A stretch of DNA of 63,793 nt from Ureibacillus massiliensis 4400831 = CIP 108448 = CCUG 49529 (lineage in GTDB: Bacteria; Bacillota; Bacilli; Bacillales_A; Planococcaceae): assembly GCF_000772965.1 (NCBI RefSeq), contig NZ_JPVQ01000021.1:1-63793 (forward strand). The letters are read 5' to 3'. The translations under genes and the position numbers were made by a program. Numbering within the stretch: the first letter of the stretch is position 1; each line of letters starts with the position of its first letter. The notes beneath the pieces are model-generated. The model made no database searches. It saw nothing but the letters and a program-made list of their open reading frames with translations, and was not told where the DNA came from. Below are positions 1-9,126 of this stretch, piece after piece.

Positions 1-41
1 GTGGACTTTCACCACCTAGATAGTTGCCATGCCTGGCACAC
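1..41 (-). mobile_element. 5' end of a probable group IIC intron, running off the window
   Basis: Read on the minus strand from position 41, the sequence starts GTGTGCCAGGCATGG and continues to GGTGAAAGTCC. From memory this matches the start of group IIC introns such as the Oceanobacillus iheyensis intron (GTGTGCC-GGCATGG, then GGTGAGAGTCC). The position also fits, because group IIC introns insert just behind rho-independent terminators and this one begins a few bases after the T-tract of the hairpin at 48-70. Only 41 bases are in the window, so the ribozyme core and any intron-encoded reverse transcriptase would lie outside it. Confidence 0.62.
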
Positions 42-70
42 AATAAAAAGGTGCCTTTAGAAGACACCTT
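42..70 (-). terminator. terminator of the MBL hydrolase gene
   Basis: AAGGTG (48-53) pairs with CACCTT (65-70), and on the minus strand the stem is followed by a T-rich run. The hairpin overlaps the stop codon at 69-71. It appears to be the target site of the adjoining intron. Confidence 0.75.
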
Positions 71-920
71 AATTATCGTATTCATGAATATATCGCCCAT
101 ATTTAGGCTTTGCTATTTCATCAAATTCTTTTGCAAGTTTGGCCAAGCTTTCTTTTAGTTCCTCTCCAGTCATCGGAATTCCATGACCAGTTACTGCAAT
201 AGTTGGATTTAAATAGGAAAGCTTTTGAACGGATTCTCTTGCTTGATTCCAATTAGTTGTGAAATATCGTGGAGGACCACTAATTTCCTTCTCCTGGACT
301 AAAACTTTAAATAATGATTCCTGTTTTACTGTAACGAAAGCATCTCCAACGATTAAAGCGCGGTCCTCATCTCTAAACAACGATACATGTCCTGGTGAAT
401 GACCGGGTGTAGGTATCCACTTCCATCCCGATAAATTTGGAATCGTTCCATCCTTCGGTAATGGTTGTACATGAGAACCGAGATGTATCGGATCATTTGG
501 AAAATAAAAGGACATTCTTGCCACAAGTCCACCTTCAACAGATGTGTCTGCCTCTGGATATTTCTTTTGCCCCGTTAGATATGGAATTTCTAGTTCGTGT
601 GCATAAACAGGAACATTCCAATGTTTGATTAACTCAATTACAGCACCGACATGATCAAAATGCCCATGAGTTAAAACAATAGCTTTTGGTTTTGTATTTG
701 GTCCAAAGCGATTTTCAGCTTCTTGAATGATTGTATTAGCTGATTTTGGCATACCAGCATCAACTAATGTCCAGCCATTTTTGTCTCCTACAAAACAAAC
801 ATTAACGACTTGAATCGTTAAAACATAAATATCTGTGGTAATTTCCTTCCCCACGCCACTTAAAATAGAGGTCATCGGAATAAATTTATAATCATTACCA
901 TAATTTAATTGTTCATCCAT
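69..920 (-). CDS. MBL-fold metallo-hydrolase
   Basis: A 283-residue protein of the metallo-beta-lactamase superfamily. The metal-binding motif THGHFDH is at residues 84-90. Later metal-ligand segments are visible as GHSPGHVSLF, GDAF and a C-terminal TGHG. This layout resembles glyoxalase II-like and other general hydrolases, so the substrate cannot be named. There is no signal peptide, which suggests a cytoplasmic enzyme. The ATG at 920 has a GGAAGGGAG ribosome site. It is a single-gene unit with terminators on both sides. A probable group IIC intron lies directly behind its terminator but does not interrupt the reading frame. Confidence 0.88.
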   Translation of the reverse strand: MDEQLNYGNDYKFIPMTSILSGVGKEITTDIYVLTIQVVNVCFVGDKNGWTLVDAGMPKSANTIIQEAENRFGPNTKPKAIVLTHGHFDHVGAVIELIKHWNVPVYAHELEIPYLTGQKKYPEADTSVEGGLVARMSFYFPNDPIHLGSHVQPLPKDGTIPNLSGWKWIPTPGHSPGHVSLFRDEDRALIVGDAFVTVKQESLFKVLVQEKEISGPPRYFTTNWNQARESVQKLSYLNPTIAVTGHGIPMTGEELKESLAKLAKEFDEIAKPKYGRYIHEYDN

Positions 921-984
921 CTATACGAACTCCCTTCCAATCATATTTTTTCTTAAAGAGGTTCGTTTATACAATAGAAATACA

Positions 985-1012
985 AAAAACCCACTTATAA
1001 TCGTGGGTTTTA
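985..1012 (-). terminator. terminator behind the anti-sigma gene
   Basis: AAAACCCAC and GTGGGTTTT form a stem around a short loop, followed on the minus strand by TTTTTT. It closes the sigma/anti-sigma operon. Confidence 0.8.
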
Positions 1013-1019
1013 AAGAGTT

Positions 1020-2318
1020 TTATTTTAACGGTATTTGGATTTGTGCGTTTCCGTCTAATAATTTTGGAGAACTGCTAAAATATATTTTCACTGGATTGAC
1101 AGCATCTTTTAAGTCGAATGAATAAGTTGCTTCGATTTTCTGCTCATCAGTAGTAAATGAATGGCCATCACTATAAAAGATACTTCCTTTTGAATCAATG
1201 ACATTACCGAACAGTTGGCTTTTTATTTCAGAAGTATCTGTATATGTGACATCTAATGTATTAAAGCCAGTAACCTTCACATCGACCTCTTTTTCGAGTG
1301 GGTTTTTAAGTACCTTTTGTTTAAGGAAATCTACTTCAATATAGTCTTCGCCTTTTGGTAATACTTCAATTTGATCAAAGATCATTGTTAGCTTTTCTGG
1401 TTCTCTGAAATAATTGCTTTGTATAAAAATACTATGTGTTTCATCTCTAAAATTACCGAATGCAATTAATCCATTGGAGGTTCTACCCCATTCTTCTCCA
1501 TTTTCATCCAACATTTTAAATTGTTTTATATTTAATATTTGCATCGTATTCGTTAAATCTGCTCCAATTTTAATTTCTGCTCTTAAAGGTGATATTTTAA
1601 TGGATTCAATATTTATTTTTTGGCCATCAATTTCAACTTGTTTATCTAGCTCTATAAGCTTAGACTTTTGAATTGGCTTCGATAAAGTAAATGGCACTTT
1701 AAATGTAGTTTGTTTCTCATCTGCAAATGTCAGCTTAATTTCAAAATTTGAATTTGTGTAATCGATTGGTTTATAGGCTACTACTTCCAATTTATCTTTA
1801 ATGATGTTTGTTGGATCGATGGAAGGCCAACTATATGTTTTTGCTCCAAGTTCTAAGTTTCCATCTTTTTGAATAAGGTCAAATTCCTTTGTATCTAGCT
1901 TAGATATATCATAAGGAGCTTCTAATTGATAGAAAATAATCATTCCAGATTCATCTGCTATCGTTCCAAGAATCGTTAAAGTTAAGTCGTTTTTTGTTTG
2001 CATAATTCCTAGTTCTTCATAATATTCATTTTCAACAATGTCTTTAACACCTTTATCATACGTAATTAATTCAACTAAAGGAGCAAAACCGGGAATTTTT
2101 GCAATTGTTTGAGCGAATGTTGGTGAAATGCGAATAGAAGTGACGAAAGCTAATACGAGTACCGCTACAACAGCTAGTTGCTTAAGAATTGTACGGTTTC
2201 GTTTCATATTCTTTTTGAACTTGGAATACCCATCTTCCCTTGCTTTCCTAATTTTATCTTTTGGAACATCTATTTTTTCAAATTCCTTTTTAAGTTGTTC
2301 AAATTCTTTTTCATTCAT
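1020..2318 (-). CDS. DUF4179-type membrane anti-sigma factor
   Basis: The encoded protein is 432 residues when started at the ATG at 2318, which has a GAGGAGGG site. An upstream in-frame extension lies inside the sigma gene and is unlikely to be used. Residues 1-45 are charged and cytoplasmic, one membrane segment follows at about 47-63, and the remaining ~370 residues are probably extracytoplasmic. This layout fits anti-sigma factors of the DUF4179 group, in which the N-terminus holds an ECF sigma factor at the membrane. The start lies one base after the sigma gene's stop, so the two are co-translated. The signal it senses is not evident. Confidence 0.75.
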   Translation of the reverse strand: MNEKEFEQLKKEFEKIDVPKDKIRKAREDGYSKFKKNMKRNRTILKQLAVVAVLVLAFVTSIRISPTFAQTIAKIPGFAPLVELITYDKGVKDIVENEYYEELGIMQTKNDLTLTILGTIADESGMIIFYQLEAPYDISKLDTKEFDLIQKDGNLELGAKTYSWPSIDPTNIIKDKLEVVAYKPIDYTNSNFEIKLTFADEKQTTFKVPFTLSKPIQKSKLIELDKQVEIDGQKINIESIKISPLRAEIKIGADLTNTMQILNIKQFKMLDENGEEWGRTSNGLIAFGNFRDETHSIFIQSNYFREPEKLTMIFDQIEVLPKGEDYIEVDFLKQKVLKNPLEKEVDVKVTGFNTLDVTYTDTSEIKSQLFGNVIDSKGSIFYSDGHSFTTDEQKIEATYSFDLKDAVNPVKIYFSSSPKLLDGNAQIQIPLK

Positions 2319-2319
2319 G

Positions 2320-2823
2320 TTAACGTCCCTCCTCGCTAAATAATGACCGTAGCTTTCGAAGTGTAGCGTGTAATCTTGATTTGACAGTTCCTTCTGGAAT
2401 ATTGAATTCTCTTGCAATTTCTTCATTTTTTAATTCTCGATAATATTTCAGATAAATTAGATGTTGCTGCTCTGTTGGTAATTTTGCGATGACATCCGCT
2501 AACTCCAAATAATTCAAATTCTCTTGTTGAACAATTTCGATATCTTCTTTTAGTTCAATACGATTTATCTTTTTCTTCATATCGTGACAAACGTTGAGTA
2601 ATATGCGAATTAACCATGTTGATAAAAATTGTGGCTGACGTACAGTGTGTATCTTTTTGAAGCTTCTGTAAGTAAATTCTTGAATAGCTTCAAGAGCATC
2701 ATGTTCATTACGCATGAAGCTATATGCTATACGATAATAAATATCCTCATTTGCTTCTAATATTTGTAGAAAGGAAGCATGATCACCGCTTATTGCTTGT
2801 TTGCTTAACTCCAAATGCTGCAT
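2320..2823 (-). CDS. ECF-type RNA polymerase sigma factor
   Basis: A 167-residue sigma-70 family protein of ECF size. Region 2 covers roughly residues 20-85 (RIAYSFMRNEHDALEAIQE, then a WLIRILLN core-binding segment). Region 4 covers about 110-162 with the helix-turn-helix NEEIAREFNIPEGTVKSRL. Region 3 is absent, as expected for ECF factors. It is the first gene of an operon with its membrane anti-sigma factor. The start at 2823 follows a GGAGGGTAAA site. I could not identify a convincing autoregulated ECF promoter upstream. It is related to SigV/SigW-like factors, but the anti-sigma type differs from RsiV. Confidence 0.9.
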   Translation of the reverse strand: MQHLELSKQAISGDHASFLQILEANEDIYYRIAYSFMRNEHDALEAIQEFTYRSFKKIHTVRQPQFLSTWLIRILLNVCHDMKKKINRIELKEDIEIVQQENLNYLELADVIAKLPTEQQHLIYLKYYRELKNEEIAREFNIPEGTVKSRLHATLRKLRSLFSEEGR

Positions 2824-2981
2824 ATTTTACCCTCCTTACTTATTAGACTTTATAGCAACGTAAATCGTTCATTTCATTCAATATTTTAAAAATTCTTTAA
2901 ATTACAATAGTAAAACTCGTCATAGTTAGTATAAAATAATAATGATAGATTAAATAGGACGAATGATGAGGAAGTGGTTTT

Positions 2982-3167
2982 TTGAAATTTAGATTAATAA
3001 CGGGAATTCTTTCAATTTTAGTTGGGATTATCTTTTTTGGATTTACCTATGATCCTTTAGGTACAGTTGGTAACATCATCATTCATGTGATTGGTATTTT
3101 GTTTATTTTAAAAGGGATTAATTTACTAATACATAAGGAACAACCAGTGAACACAAAATCGGAGTAA
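2982..3167 (+). CDS. small two-helix membrane protein
   Basis: A 61-residue protein of unknown function with a TTG start behind GAGGAAGTGG. Two hydrophobic segments, about residues 4-23 and 30-50, are separated by a short loop (TYDPLG). The tail is hydrophilic. It is transcribed away from the sigma operon and ends at a two-way terminator shared with metA. I do not recognise the family. The ribosome site, clear termination and membrane profile support a real gene. Confidence 0.6.
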   Translation: MKFRLITGILSILVGIIFFGFTYDPLGTVGNIIIHVIGILFILKGINLLIHKEQPVNTKSE

Positions 3168-3170
3168 TGA

Positions 3171-3208
3171 AAAAACGGATGTTTCGTAAAATCGAAGCAT
3201 CCGTTTTT
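3171..3208. terminator. bidirectional terminator
   Basis: A 16-bp stem with one G-U pair (3171-3186 with 3193-3208) is flanked by A and T runs on both sides, so it can end transcripts from the 61-aa gene and from metA. Confidence 0.85.
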
Positions 3209-3213
3209 TATAT

Positions 3214-4152
3214 TTAAATATGATATTCGATTGCGTCTTCAGCATAATGCCAATCATAAGGTGTTTCTTGATAAACGTAGTAGTTCAGCCAGTTATAGAA
3301 TAGTAAATGTGAATGAGCTCTCCACGTGTTTTTCGGTTCTTTTGTTGGATCGTTCTGAGGGAAGTAATTGACTGGTACTTCAACCGGCTCACCTTTTTCA
3401 ACATCTCGTTGATATTCATCTGCCAATGTATGCGCGTCATACTCAAGATGTCCAGTAATCATAATATGTTTTGTATCTTTTGATTGAATGATAAAAGCAC
3501 CCGCATCTTCAGAATAACTTAATAATCGTAATTCTGGATGGTTTCGCACTTCTTCAAGAGACACATCTGTATGTCTAGAATGTGGTGCAACAAATTCATC
3601 ATTAAAGCCTCTTACTAAATCAACAGTTAAATCCGTAATCACATGGGAATAGATACCTGAACATTTTTTTGGTAATTCAAATTTGCCAATGCCAAAATGA
3701 TGGTAAAGTGCAGCCTGTGCCCCCCAACAAATGTACATACAGGAAGTAACATTTACTTTTGCCCAATCCATTACTCTTGTAATCTCATCCCAATAATTTA
3801 CTTCTTTAAATTCCATTCTTTCTACTGGAGCTCCAGTGATAATCATTCCATCAAATCTGCGATGCTTAATCTCGTCAAATGTTTTATAAAATAATTGCAA
3901 GTGAGATTTGGATACATTTTTCGAAGCATACGTAGCAGTGTTTAAAAATGTTACATTTGTTTGTAATGGTGTGTTACCAAGCAAGCGTAATAACTGTAAT
4001 TCCGTTTTCTCTTTTTCTGGCATTAGATTAAACACTAAAATATTTAATGGACGAATCTCCTGTGTTTTTGCCCGATCTTCATCCATTATGAAGATCTTTT
4101 CTTGACGTAAAACTTCTCCAGCTGGTAAATTTTTAGGAATATTAATTGGCAA
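3214..4152 (-). CDS. metA: homoserine O-acetyltransferase (MetA family)
   Basis: MetA acylates homoserine, the first committed step of methionine synthesis. The catalytic cysteine lies in [10 protein letters not shown], and the His/Glu pair is in ITGHLEYD. The motif ITGAPVE has Glu at the position equivalent to residue 111 of E. coli MetA. Glu there is linked to acetyl-CoA use and Gly to succinyl-CoA use, so this enzyme probably makes O-acetylhomoserine. The start is set at the TTG at 4152, giving [10 protein letters not shown] and 312 residues. It has a GGGGGAA site six bases upstream and matches the family N-terminus. An ATG at 4167 would put five extra residues in front and has no good site. 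It is controlled by the SAM riboswitch upstream. Confidence 0.92.
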   Translation of the reverse strand: MPINIPKNLPAGEVLRQEKIFIMDEDRAKTQEIRPLNILVFNLMPEKEKTELQLLRLLGNTPLQTNVTFLNTATYASKNVSKSHLQLFYKTFDEIKHRRFDGMIITGAPVERMEFKEVNYWDEITRVMDWAKVNVTSCMYICWGAQAALYHHFGIGKFELPKKCSGIYSHVITDLTVDLVRGFNDEFVAPHSRHTDVSLEEVRNHPELRLLSYSEDAGAFIIQSKDTKHIMITGHLEYDAHTLADEYQRDVEKGEPVEVPVNYFPQNDPTKEPKNTWRAHSHLLFYNWLNYYVYQETPYDWHYAEDAIEYHI

Positions 4153-4235
4153 TTTTGTTTCCCCCATTTCTTAAAATGCCAAATTTCATCGTTTAGTTTT
4201 CATTGATGGATTTTCTTATTTCTAATCCATGACAA

Positions 4236-4400
4236 TAAAAAACCTCCCATTCCAGCAAGTGAAATGAGAGGTACGATTTGAATTTGCGCACTCTTATCTC
4301 TCAAGACATACGTCTTGCTGGAATTAGCACCTTTCTAAAATAAATTAGAGGTTGCTGAAGCTTCATTGGGCCATATCCCTCTGCTTCTCTCGATAAGATT
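4236..4400 (-). promoter_or_regulatory. SAM-I riboswitch (S-box) leader of metA
   Basis: On the minus strand the aptamer runs from about 4398 to 4291 and shows the S-box landmarks: CTTATCGAGAGAAGCAGAGG, GGCCC, AGCTTCAGCAACC, AAGGTGCTAATTCCAGCA, and the closing GAGAGATAAGAG. It is followed by a terminator (ACCTCTCATT pairing with AATGGGAGGT, 4242-4272, then a T6 run). SAM binding is expected to favour the terminator, shutting off metA when methionine is plentiful. Confidence 0.95.
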
Positions 4401-4459
4401 ATTTGATGAAATTTAAGATAATAGTAACATGGAAAATAAATATTTGCAATATTCGAGAT

Positions 4460-5224
4460 TTATTTTTTATTTAATATTTTATTTTTCCATTCCGACGCTT
4501 CTTTTTCAGTAATAGTCTTTTCTATTTTTTTATCCCAATGATCTAACAATGTATTCCATATACGAGCATAAACATGATCATTTTTTTCATCATAAAGAAT
4601 GAGCTCAATACATGGTACATCGTTAATTTGGTCAAATTCGGTTGATTCTACTGATGAAATTTGAACTGCTTCAGAATTTGTTTCATCCGTGTCATTTTCG
4701 AATTCTGTAGTGCGAATTTCTTCTATAATGAGGTTCTCTGAAATGTTAATTTCATCATGTTGCTTATAATAACGATAAATTTCTTCAGGAAAATCTTCAT
4801 ATTCTAATACTTCTTCAATATCACCTTGCAAAAATGCTTCATGTGACGGACTATACAATAGTTCTTTTGTAGCAACCTCTTGATCTTCTTCATAGACACC
4901 ACTCTGTAATTGAGCTTGTCCTTTTTCAGTAATATCGAAGATCTGCTCCACTTTCTCGATGAGCCCCATTTTCTCCATTTTTGTTAATAGATCTTGAACA
5001 AATAAATGCTCCACTAATAGAATATCGCTAATTTGTTGTGCGCTTTTGAAATGTGCCTTTTGAACGGATATTAATATCATTTTCATTAAAATATCCATTT
5101 GTCTTCGTACGACCGGTTTGTAGGTTACATTTACTGTGTGTATTGGTAGACACCAAACATCAGCGTGTATTAATTGATGGGATTGCTGTGATTTTAATTT
5201 TTTGAGTAATGATTGTAATAGCAT
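4460..5224 (-). CDS. unknown protein, possible winged-helix N-terminus, partner of the SF1 helicase
   Basis: A 254-residue protein that I cannot assign to a named family. Residues ~35-115 look like a winged-helix fold (RRQMDILMKMILISVQ, then SAQQISDILLVEHLFVQDLLTKMEKMGLIEK and ITEKGQAQL). The middle (~120-210) is strongly acidic and probably flexible, with a charged C-terminal segment. It begins 23 bases after the helicase stop with an AGGAG site, so the two form one operon. The context suggests an accessory or regulatory subunit for the helicase. That role is inference. Confidence 0.65.
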   Translation of the reverse strand: MLLQSLLKKLKSQQSHQLIHADVWCLPIHTVNVTYKPVVRRQMDILMKMILISVQKAHFKSAQQISDILLVEHLFVQDLLTKMEKMGLIEKVEQIFDITEKGQAQLQSGVYEEDQEVATKELLYSPSHEAFLQGDIEEVLEYEDFPEEIYRYYKQHDEINISENLIIEEIRTTEFENDTDETNSEAVQISSVESTEFDQINDVPCIELILYDEKNDHVYARIWNTLLDHWDKKIEKTITEKEASEWKNKILNKK

Positions 5225-5247
5225 ATGAACTCCTAAGCGTTAAGTAC

Positions 5248-8200
5248 TTAATTGTTAATGTAGTAACGGTAACCGTTCTGATTTTTTACAGTGTTTAATA
5301 AATTTTGGTACATCCATTGTGTTTCTTTCTTTTTCGGTCGAGCCGTAAACATGTCTGTACTGCCTATTAACATAAGTAATTCTCTTGCACGTGATAGAGC
5401 AACATTTAATCGACGATAATCCTTCGCAAAGCCAATATCTCCATGCTTATTATCATTATTACGAACCATACTTACTAAAATTACATCCATCTCCATGCCT
5501 TGGAACTTATCGACGGATCCAGTACGTATGTGTATATGTTGTAAGTTACATTCTTCAATGAGTCGATTAATTCTTCTAACCTGTTCAGCATAGAAACTAA
5601 TAACACCTACTGATTTCAACGCTTCTTTTTCAATTAACCCATTCTCTTTTGCAAGTTTTACTGAATCATCTAAATCAGTAAGTAATCGATGAATGATTTT
5701 CAATTCTGCCTCATTAAATAAACTGGAGCCTTCCTTCATTCTTTGTTCAAAATATGCATGTTCATTTGGAACATCGAACCATAACAAATGGTCATTTCTT
5801 TTGATGAATTGACTTTCTAGTTTATGGTCCCGCATTTCATCGGAATTTGTTAACCCGCATTTCAAAGAATCACTTTCATTTTCATAAAACGGTGCAATGG
5901 ATTGCATGATATTTTCGTGCATTCGATATTGGATGGCAAGCATTTTTTTATTTGTTCGAGGTAAGTTTTTATAAAGTCTTTCGAATAATGACTCCTCTAG
6001 TAACTTTTCAAGCTCTCTTTTTTGCTCGAAGGTATTGCTGTCTTTAATGACTTCTTCTAGCGTTTCCTCAAATGTTTCATCACCAATCAATGGAGGTAAT
6101 TGATGATGGTCCCCAACTAATATTATTTTCTTTCCTTTTAACATTGGGAGTAGTAATTCTGGTGGCGTTGCCTTCGATACTTCATCAATAATGACAACAT
6201 CGAAAATTGGATAGTTGTCCATAAATTCTTTATTCGCAGAGGCCACGCACGTTGTCCCAATAACATTTGCATGCTTAACATATAGTTTGCGAATTTCTTC
6301 TAAGTCATGCTCTGTAGAGTGCTCTAGTAACGATTTCCATTCTTTATGTAGCACCTCGGCAATTGGAAGTAATCCGATTTTTTCCTTTAATACTTCTATT
6401 TCCTTCTTTAGCTCATTCGATTTCTTTTGTGTTTTCTCTAATTCAGCTTCTGGATTTTGTTTCGTTATTTGTTCAACTTCTGCAAATTGTTTTTCGAGTT
6501 GGATGCCTGTTGCATTTAATTGTTTTAGTTCTTCTATCATTTCATTTAATGCATTTTGACCAGTTTGAATTTGACTATTAACCTGCTCTTCTTCTTCTTT
6601 TTTTAAATCGAGCTTCGATTGGATTTGGGCTGTTTTTTCCATATTGTCTTTGAGCTGTTCAATATTACTTTCTAATTCACGTATAGCAGCATTAGGATCG
6701 GTTTCTAACTCTATTTCACTTTCATTAAATTCGAATTGTGTAAGCTGTTCTTTTGTTCGATTTAACAACAGTGTGAAATTGGATTGTCTTTCTTTCAGAG
6801 ATGCTAATTGTGATTGATTATTCCCTGTTTGATCTGTAATTTGATCGATTACTTCTTCTTTAATTTTAGTAAAGACAATTTTAGACTCTTCAATTAGTGC
6901 ATTATATTTTTCTGTTAAATGGTTTAAAGAAATCTTTCTTACATATAATTCTTTCATCAAACGATTGCCGTTTTCTTGATTTACTTTCTTTTTTGCAAAG
7001 GCATAGCTTAGCTCTGTTAAAAATTCATTAATTTCTTGTAATGAATATTGATGATTTATAGGAGCGGCTTCTAATTGAAATTGAATTCCAAGAGTGTTTT
7101 GACAGTATTCTACCGCCTTATTAAAACGATTCGAAACATCCTTTAACGATTGATAGTTCAAAAGGTGTTGATGAATTTTTTCCATATCAGAGAACAATTG
7201 ATTTAAAACATAGCCTCTTCGAATTTTGTGAGTTTCTATATATTGTTCGATATCATATAGCTTCTTTATGGATTCAACTTCATTTACTTTTTCAATTAAA
7301 CTTGATGAAGATGGTTCTAAATCGGTTATCTTCATTGAAATTGTATTTAATTCATGCTCATATTCATTTAATTGGAATTGAAGTTTTTGATAATTAATTT
7401 GTTGCTTGTACTTTTCAATTTGGGTGTGAGCTTCTTTTATTTGCCCTTCGATAGAATCAACTTTCCCAAGGAGCGCTAGTTGTTCATTTAATTCATTAAT
7501 TCTAGTCGTAATTTTATCTTTCGTCTCTGATAATTTTTCAAGGGCAAGCTCAGTTTTTTCCCTTTCCTTTTTCAGCGGGATGATTTTCTTTTTTAACGAT
7601 GAAATTTCTTCCGTAATTTTTTCGAGTTCTATTTTTGCCTTGTTTTTCTTCTCTATTGCTAAATGTAATGTTTCTTCTTGAGCCTTTAAGTGTTCAATTT
7701 CATTTTCGCATTTGCTAATTTCTTCTTGTAATTCATTTTCTTTCGTTTTATGTTGTGATATCTCATTCGTAACGGCTTGTAATGTTTGAGCCTTCCAATA
7801 ATCTGCAACATTTTCTTCGATGAATTTTTTTCCTTCTTCTTCAATGCTTTCTGTACGTCCATAGCGAAGAATCCGTATATCTTTATTGGATAATAAACGG
7901 CCTAAAGCATTGTCAACTGCCAGGTTTGATTGGGACGCAATCAATGTTTTTAATCCCGCTTTTGAATTTTGATAGCAAATTTCAGAGATTACCGTTGTTT
8001 TCCCAGTTCCAGGTGGCCCTTGGATCACATATAGATCTTCTGCACTGATTGCACCAGCTACCGCGTCTCTTTGGTATTCATTTAGGTTGTTATGAAATTC
8101 TATAGATAGGTCTTTTTTTGGTTCTATAACTTTCAGTTGATCTTCAAATAAAATATTTTCTAAATTGGCATTTGCTGCTAAGCCTTCTTTAAGTCTTTCA

Positions 8201-9012
8201 AACCCTTTTAACAATCGATTTAGTTGGGATTTTGTAGATGCATTGCTAAAAGTAATAAATTCTGAAGTAAAATCAAACTCATCTTTTTGAAGAAGCTTTG
8301 ATATTTTAGGGCTAAGTTGGATTTCGACTTGCCGATTCGATCGTTGTACCTTCACTACTTCCCCAATTTCTCGATTATAGCCTTTTACATAGACGCTAAG
8401 CCCTTTTAATTGCCCCCATTGTTTATCTTCTATGTTGGATAGACGGAGATTGATTGTTGAAAAATCGTTGCTTACTTGAAGCGAATTAAATGTTGCATCA
8501 ATATCTTCTATATCTGCATTTTTGTTTAAAACCTTCAAGTACCCTTCCCAGCTTGTGATACGCTTGTTGACATAATCGAATCTTTCTTGAGCCACCGGAA
8601 GGTCTGCAAGTAATTGGATAAACTCTTTCGGATATGTATGTCCATTGATACGAGATGCAACAAAGTGAATTCGTATTGGTTTACGGCGATTTGTTTCAAC
8701 CGGTGTACTTGGGCCTCTTGTTCGGAAGCTTTTTGCTACTAGTCCATTTTTAATATCAAAAATGCAGTCCATTATGACAACACGATTGCTAAATTTTTTA
8801 GAAAGTATATTATTCCGTTTATTATCAAAAAATATTGATAAGGAAATAGACGATTCCTCTATAGCCTGTTTTTCTATGTACACATAAAAGGATTGCTGTA
8901 ATTTGAAAAAGGCGTGTTCATCCGTGAAATGTTGTTTAATTGCTTCACGTGCTGTATTTGTAAGAACAATAAAACATTTCACTGAATCAATTTCTACGAT
9001 TTTTTGTACCAT
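5248..9012 (-). CDS. Upf1-like SF1 helicase with a ~500-residue coiled-coil insertion
   Basis: A 1254-residue AAA-type superfamily 1 helicase. Walker A GPPGTGKTT is near residue 334, motif II VVIIDEVSKATPPE near 940, then GDHHQLPP (motif III), QYRMHENI (IV), GSVDKFQGMEMD (V) and NVALSRAR (VI). Between motif Ia and motif II lies about 500 residues of Glu/Lys/Leu-rich coiled coil, giving an SMC-like arm inside the helicase core. The N-terminal ~300 residues are not recognisable. No nuclease motif is evident. The start is the ATG at 9012, seven bases after AAGGAGG; a GTG six bases upstream sits too close. It forms an operon with the 254-aa gene. The role could be DNA/RNA repair or defence, and the sequence alone does not decide. 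Confidence 0.85.
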   Translation of the reverse strand: MVQKIVEIDSVKCFIVLTNTAREAIKQHFTDEHAFFKLQQSFYVYIEKQAIEESSISLSIFFDNKRNNILSKKFSNRVVIMDCIFDIKNGLVAKSFRTRGPSTPVETNRRKPIRIHFVASRINGHTYPKEFIQLLADLPVAQERFDYVNKRITSWEGYLKVLNKNADIEDIDATFNSLQVSNDFSTINLRLSNIEDKQWGQLKGLSVYVKGYNREIGEVVKVQRSNRQVEIQLSPKISKLLQKDEFDFTSEFITFSNASTKSQLNRLLKGFERLKEGLAANANLENILFEDQLKVIEPKKDLSIEFHNNLNEYQRDAVAGAISAEDLYVIQGPPGTGKTTVISEICYQNSKAGLKTLIASQSNLAVDNALGRLLSNKDIRILRYGRTESIEEEGKKFIEENVADYWKAQTLQAVTNEISQHKTKENELQEEISKCENEIEHLKAQEETLHLAIEKKNKAKIELEKITEEISSLKKKIIPLKKEREKTELALEKLSETKDKITTRINELNEQLALLGKVDSIEGQIKEAHTQIEKYKQQINYQKLQFQLNEYEHELNTISMKITDLEPSSSSLIEKVNEVESIKKLYDIEQYIETHKIRRGYVLNQLFSDMEKIHQHLLNYQSLKDVSNRFNKAVEYCQNTLGIQFQLEAAPINHQYSLQEINEFLTELSYAFAKKKVNQENGNRLMKELYVRKISLNHLTEKYNALIEESKIVFTKIKEEVIDQITDQTGNNQSQLASLKERQSNFTLLLNRTKEQLTQFEFNESEIELETDPNAAIRELESNIEQLKDNMEKTAQIQSKLDLKKEEEEQVNSQIQTGQNALNEMIEELKQLNATGIQLEKQFAEVEQITKQNPEAELEKTQKKSNELKKEIEVLKEKIGLLPIAEVLHKEWKSLLEHSTEHDLEEIRKLYVKHANVIGTTCVASANKEFMDNYPIFDVVIIDEVSKATPPELLLPMLKGKKIILVGDHHQLPPLIGDETFEETLEEVIKDSNTFEQKRELEKLLEESLFERLYKNLPRTNKKMLAIQYRMHENIMQSIAPFYENESDSLKCGLTNSDEMRDHKLESQFIKRNDHLLWFDVPNEHAYFEQRMKEGSSLFNEAELKIIHRLLTDLDDSVKLAKENGLIEKEALKSVGVISFYAEQVRRINRLIEECNLQHIHIRTGSVDKFQGMEMDVILVSMVRNNDNKHGDIGFAKDYRRLNVALSRARELLMLIGSTDMFTARPKKKETQWMYQNLLNTVKNQNGYRYYINN

Positions 9013-9096
9013 GAACACACCTCCTTAACTTTTATCACAAACGTCATTATAACAAGAATCTCTCCTTCGTGGTAGAAGTTAAGCTATCCTGAAATA

Positions 9097-9122
9097 AGAA
9101 AAAGACTAGCAATTCGCTAGTC
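9097..9122 (-). terminator. terminator of the thioesterase gene
   Basis: GACTAGC (9104-9110) pairs with GCTAGTC (9116-9122), followed by TTTTT on the minus strand. Confidence 0.8.
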
Positions 9123-9126
9123 AGAA

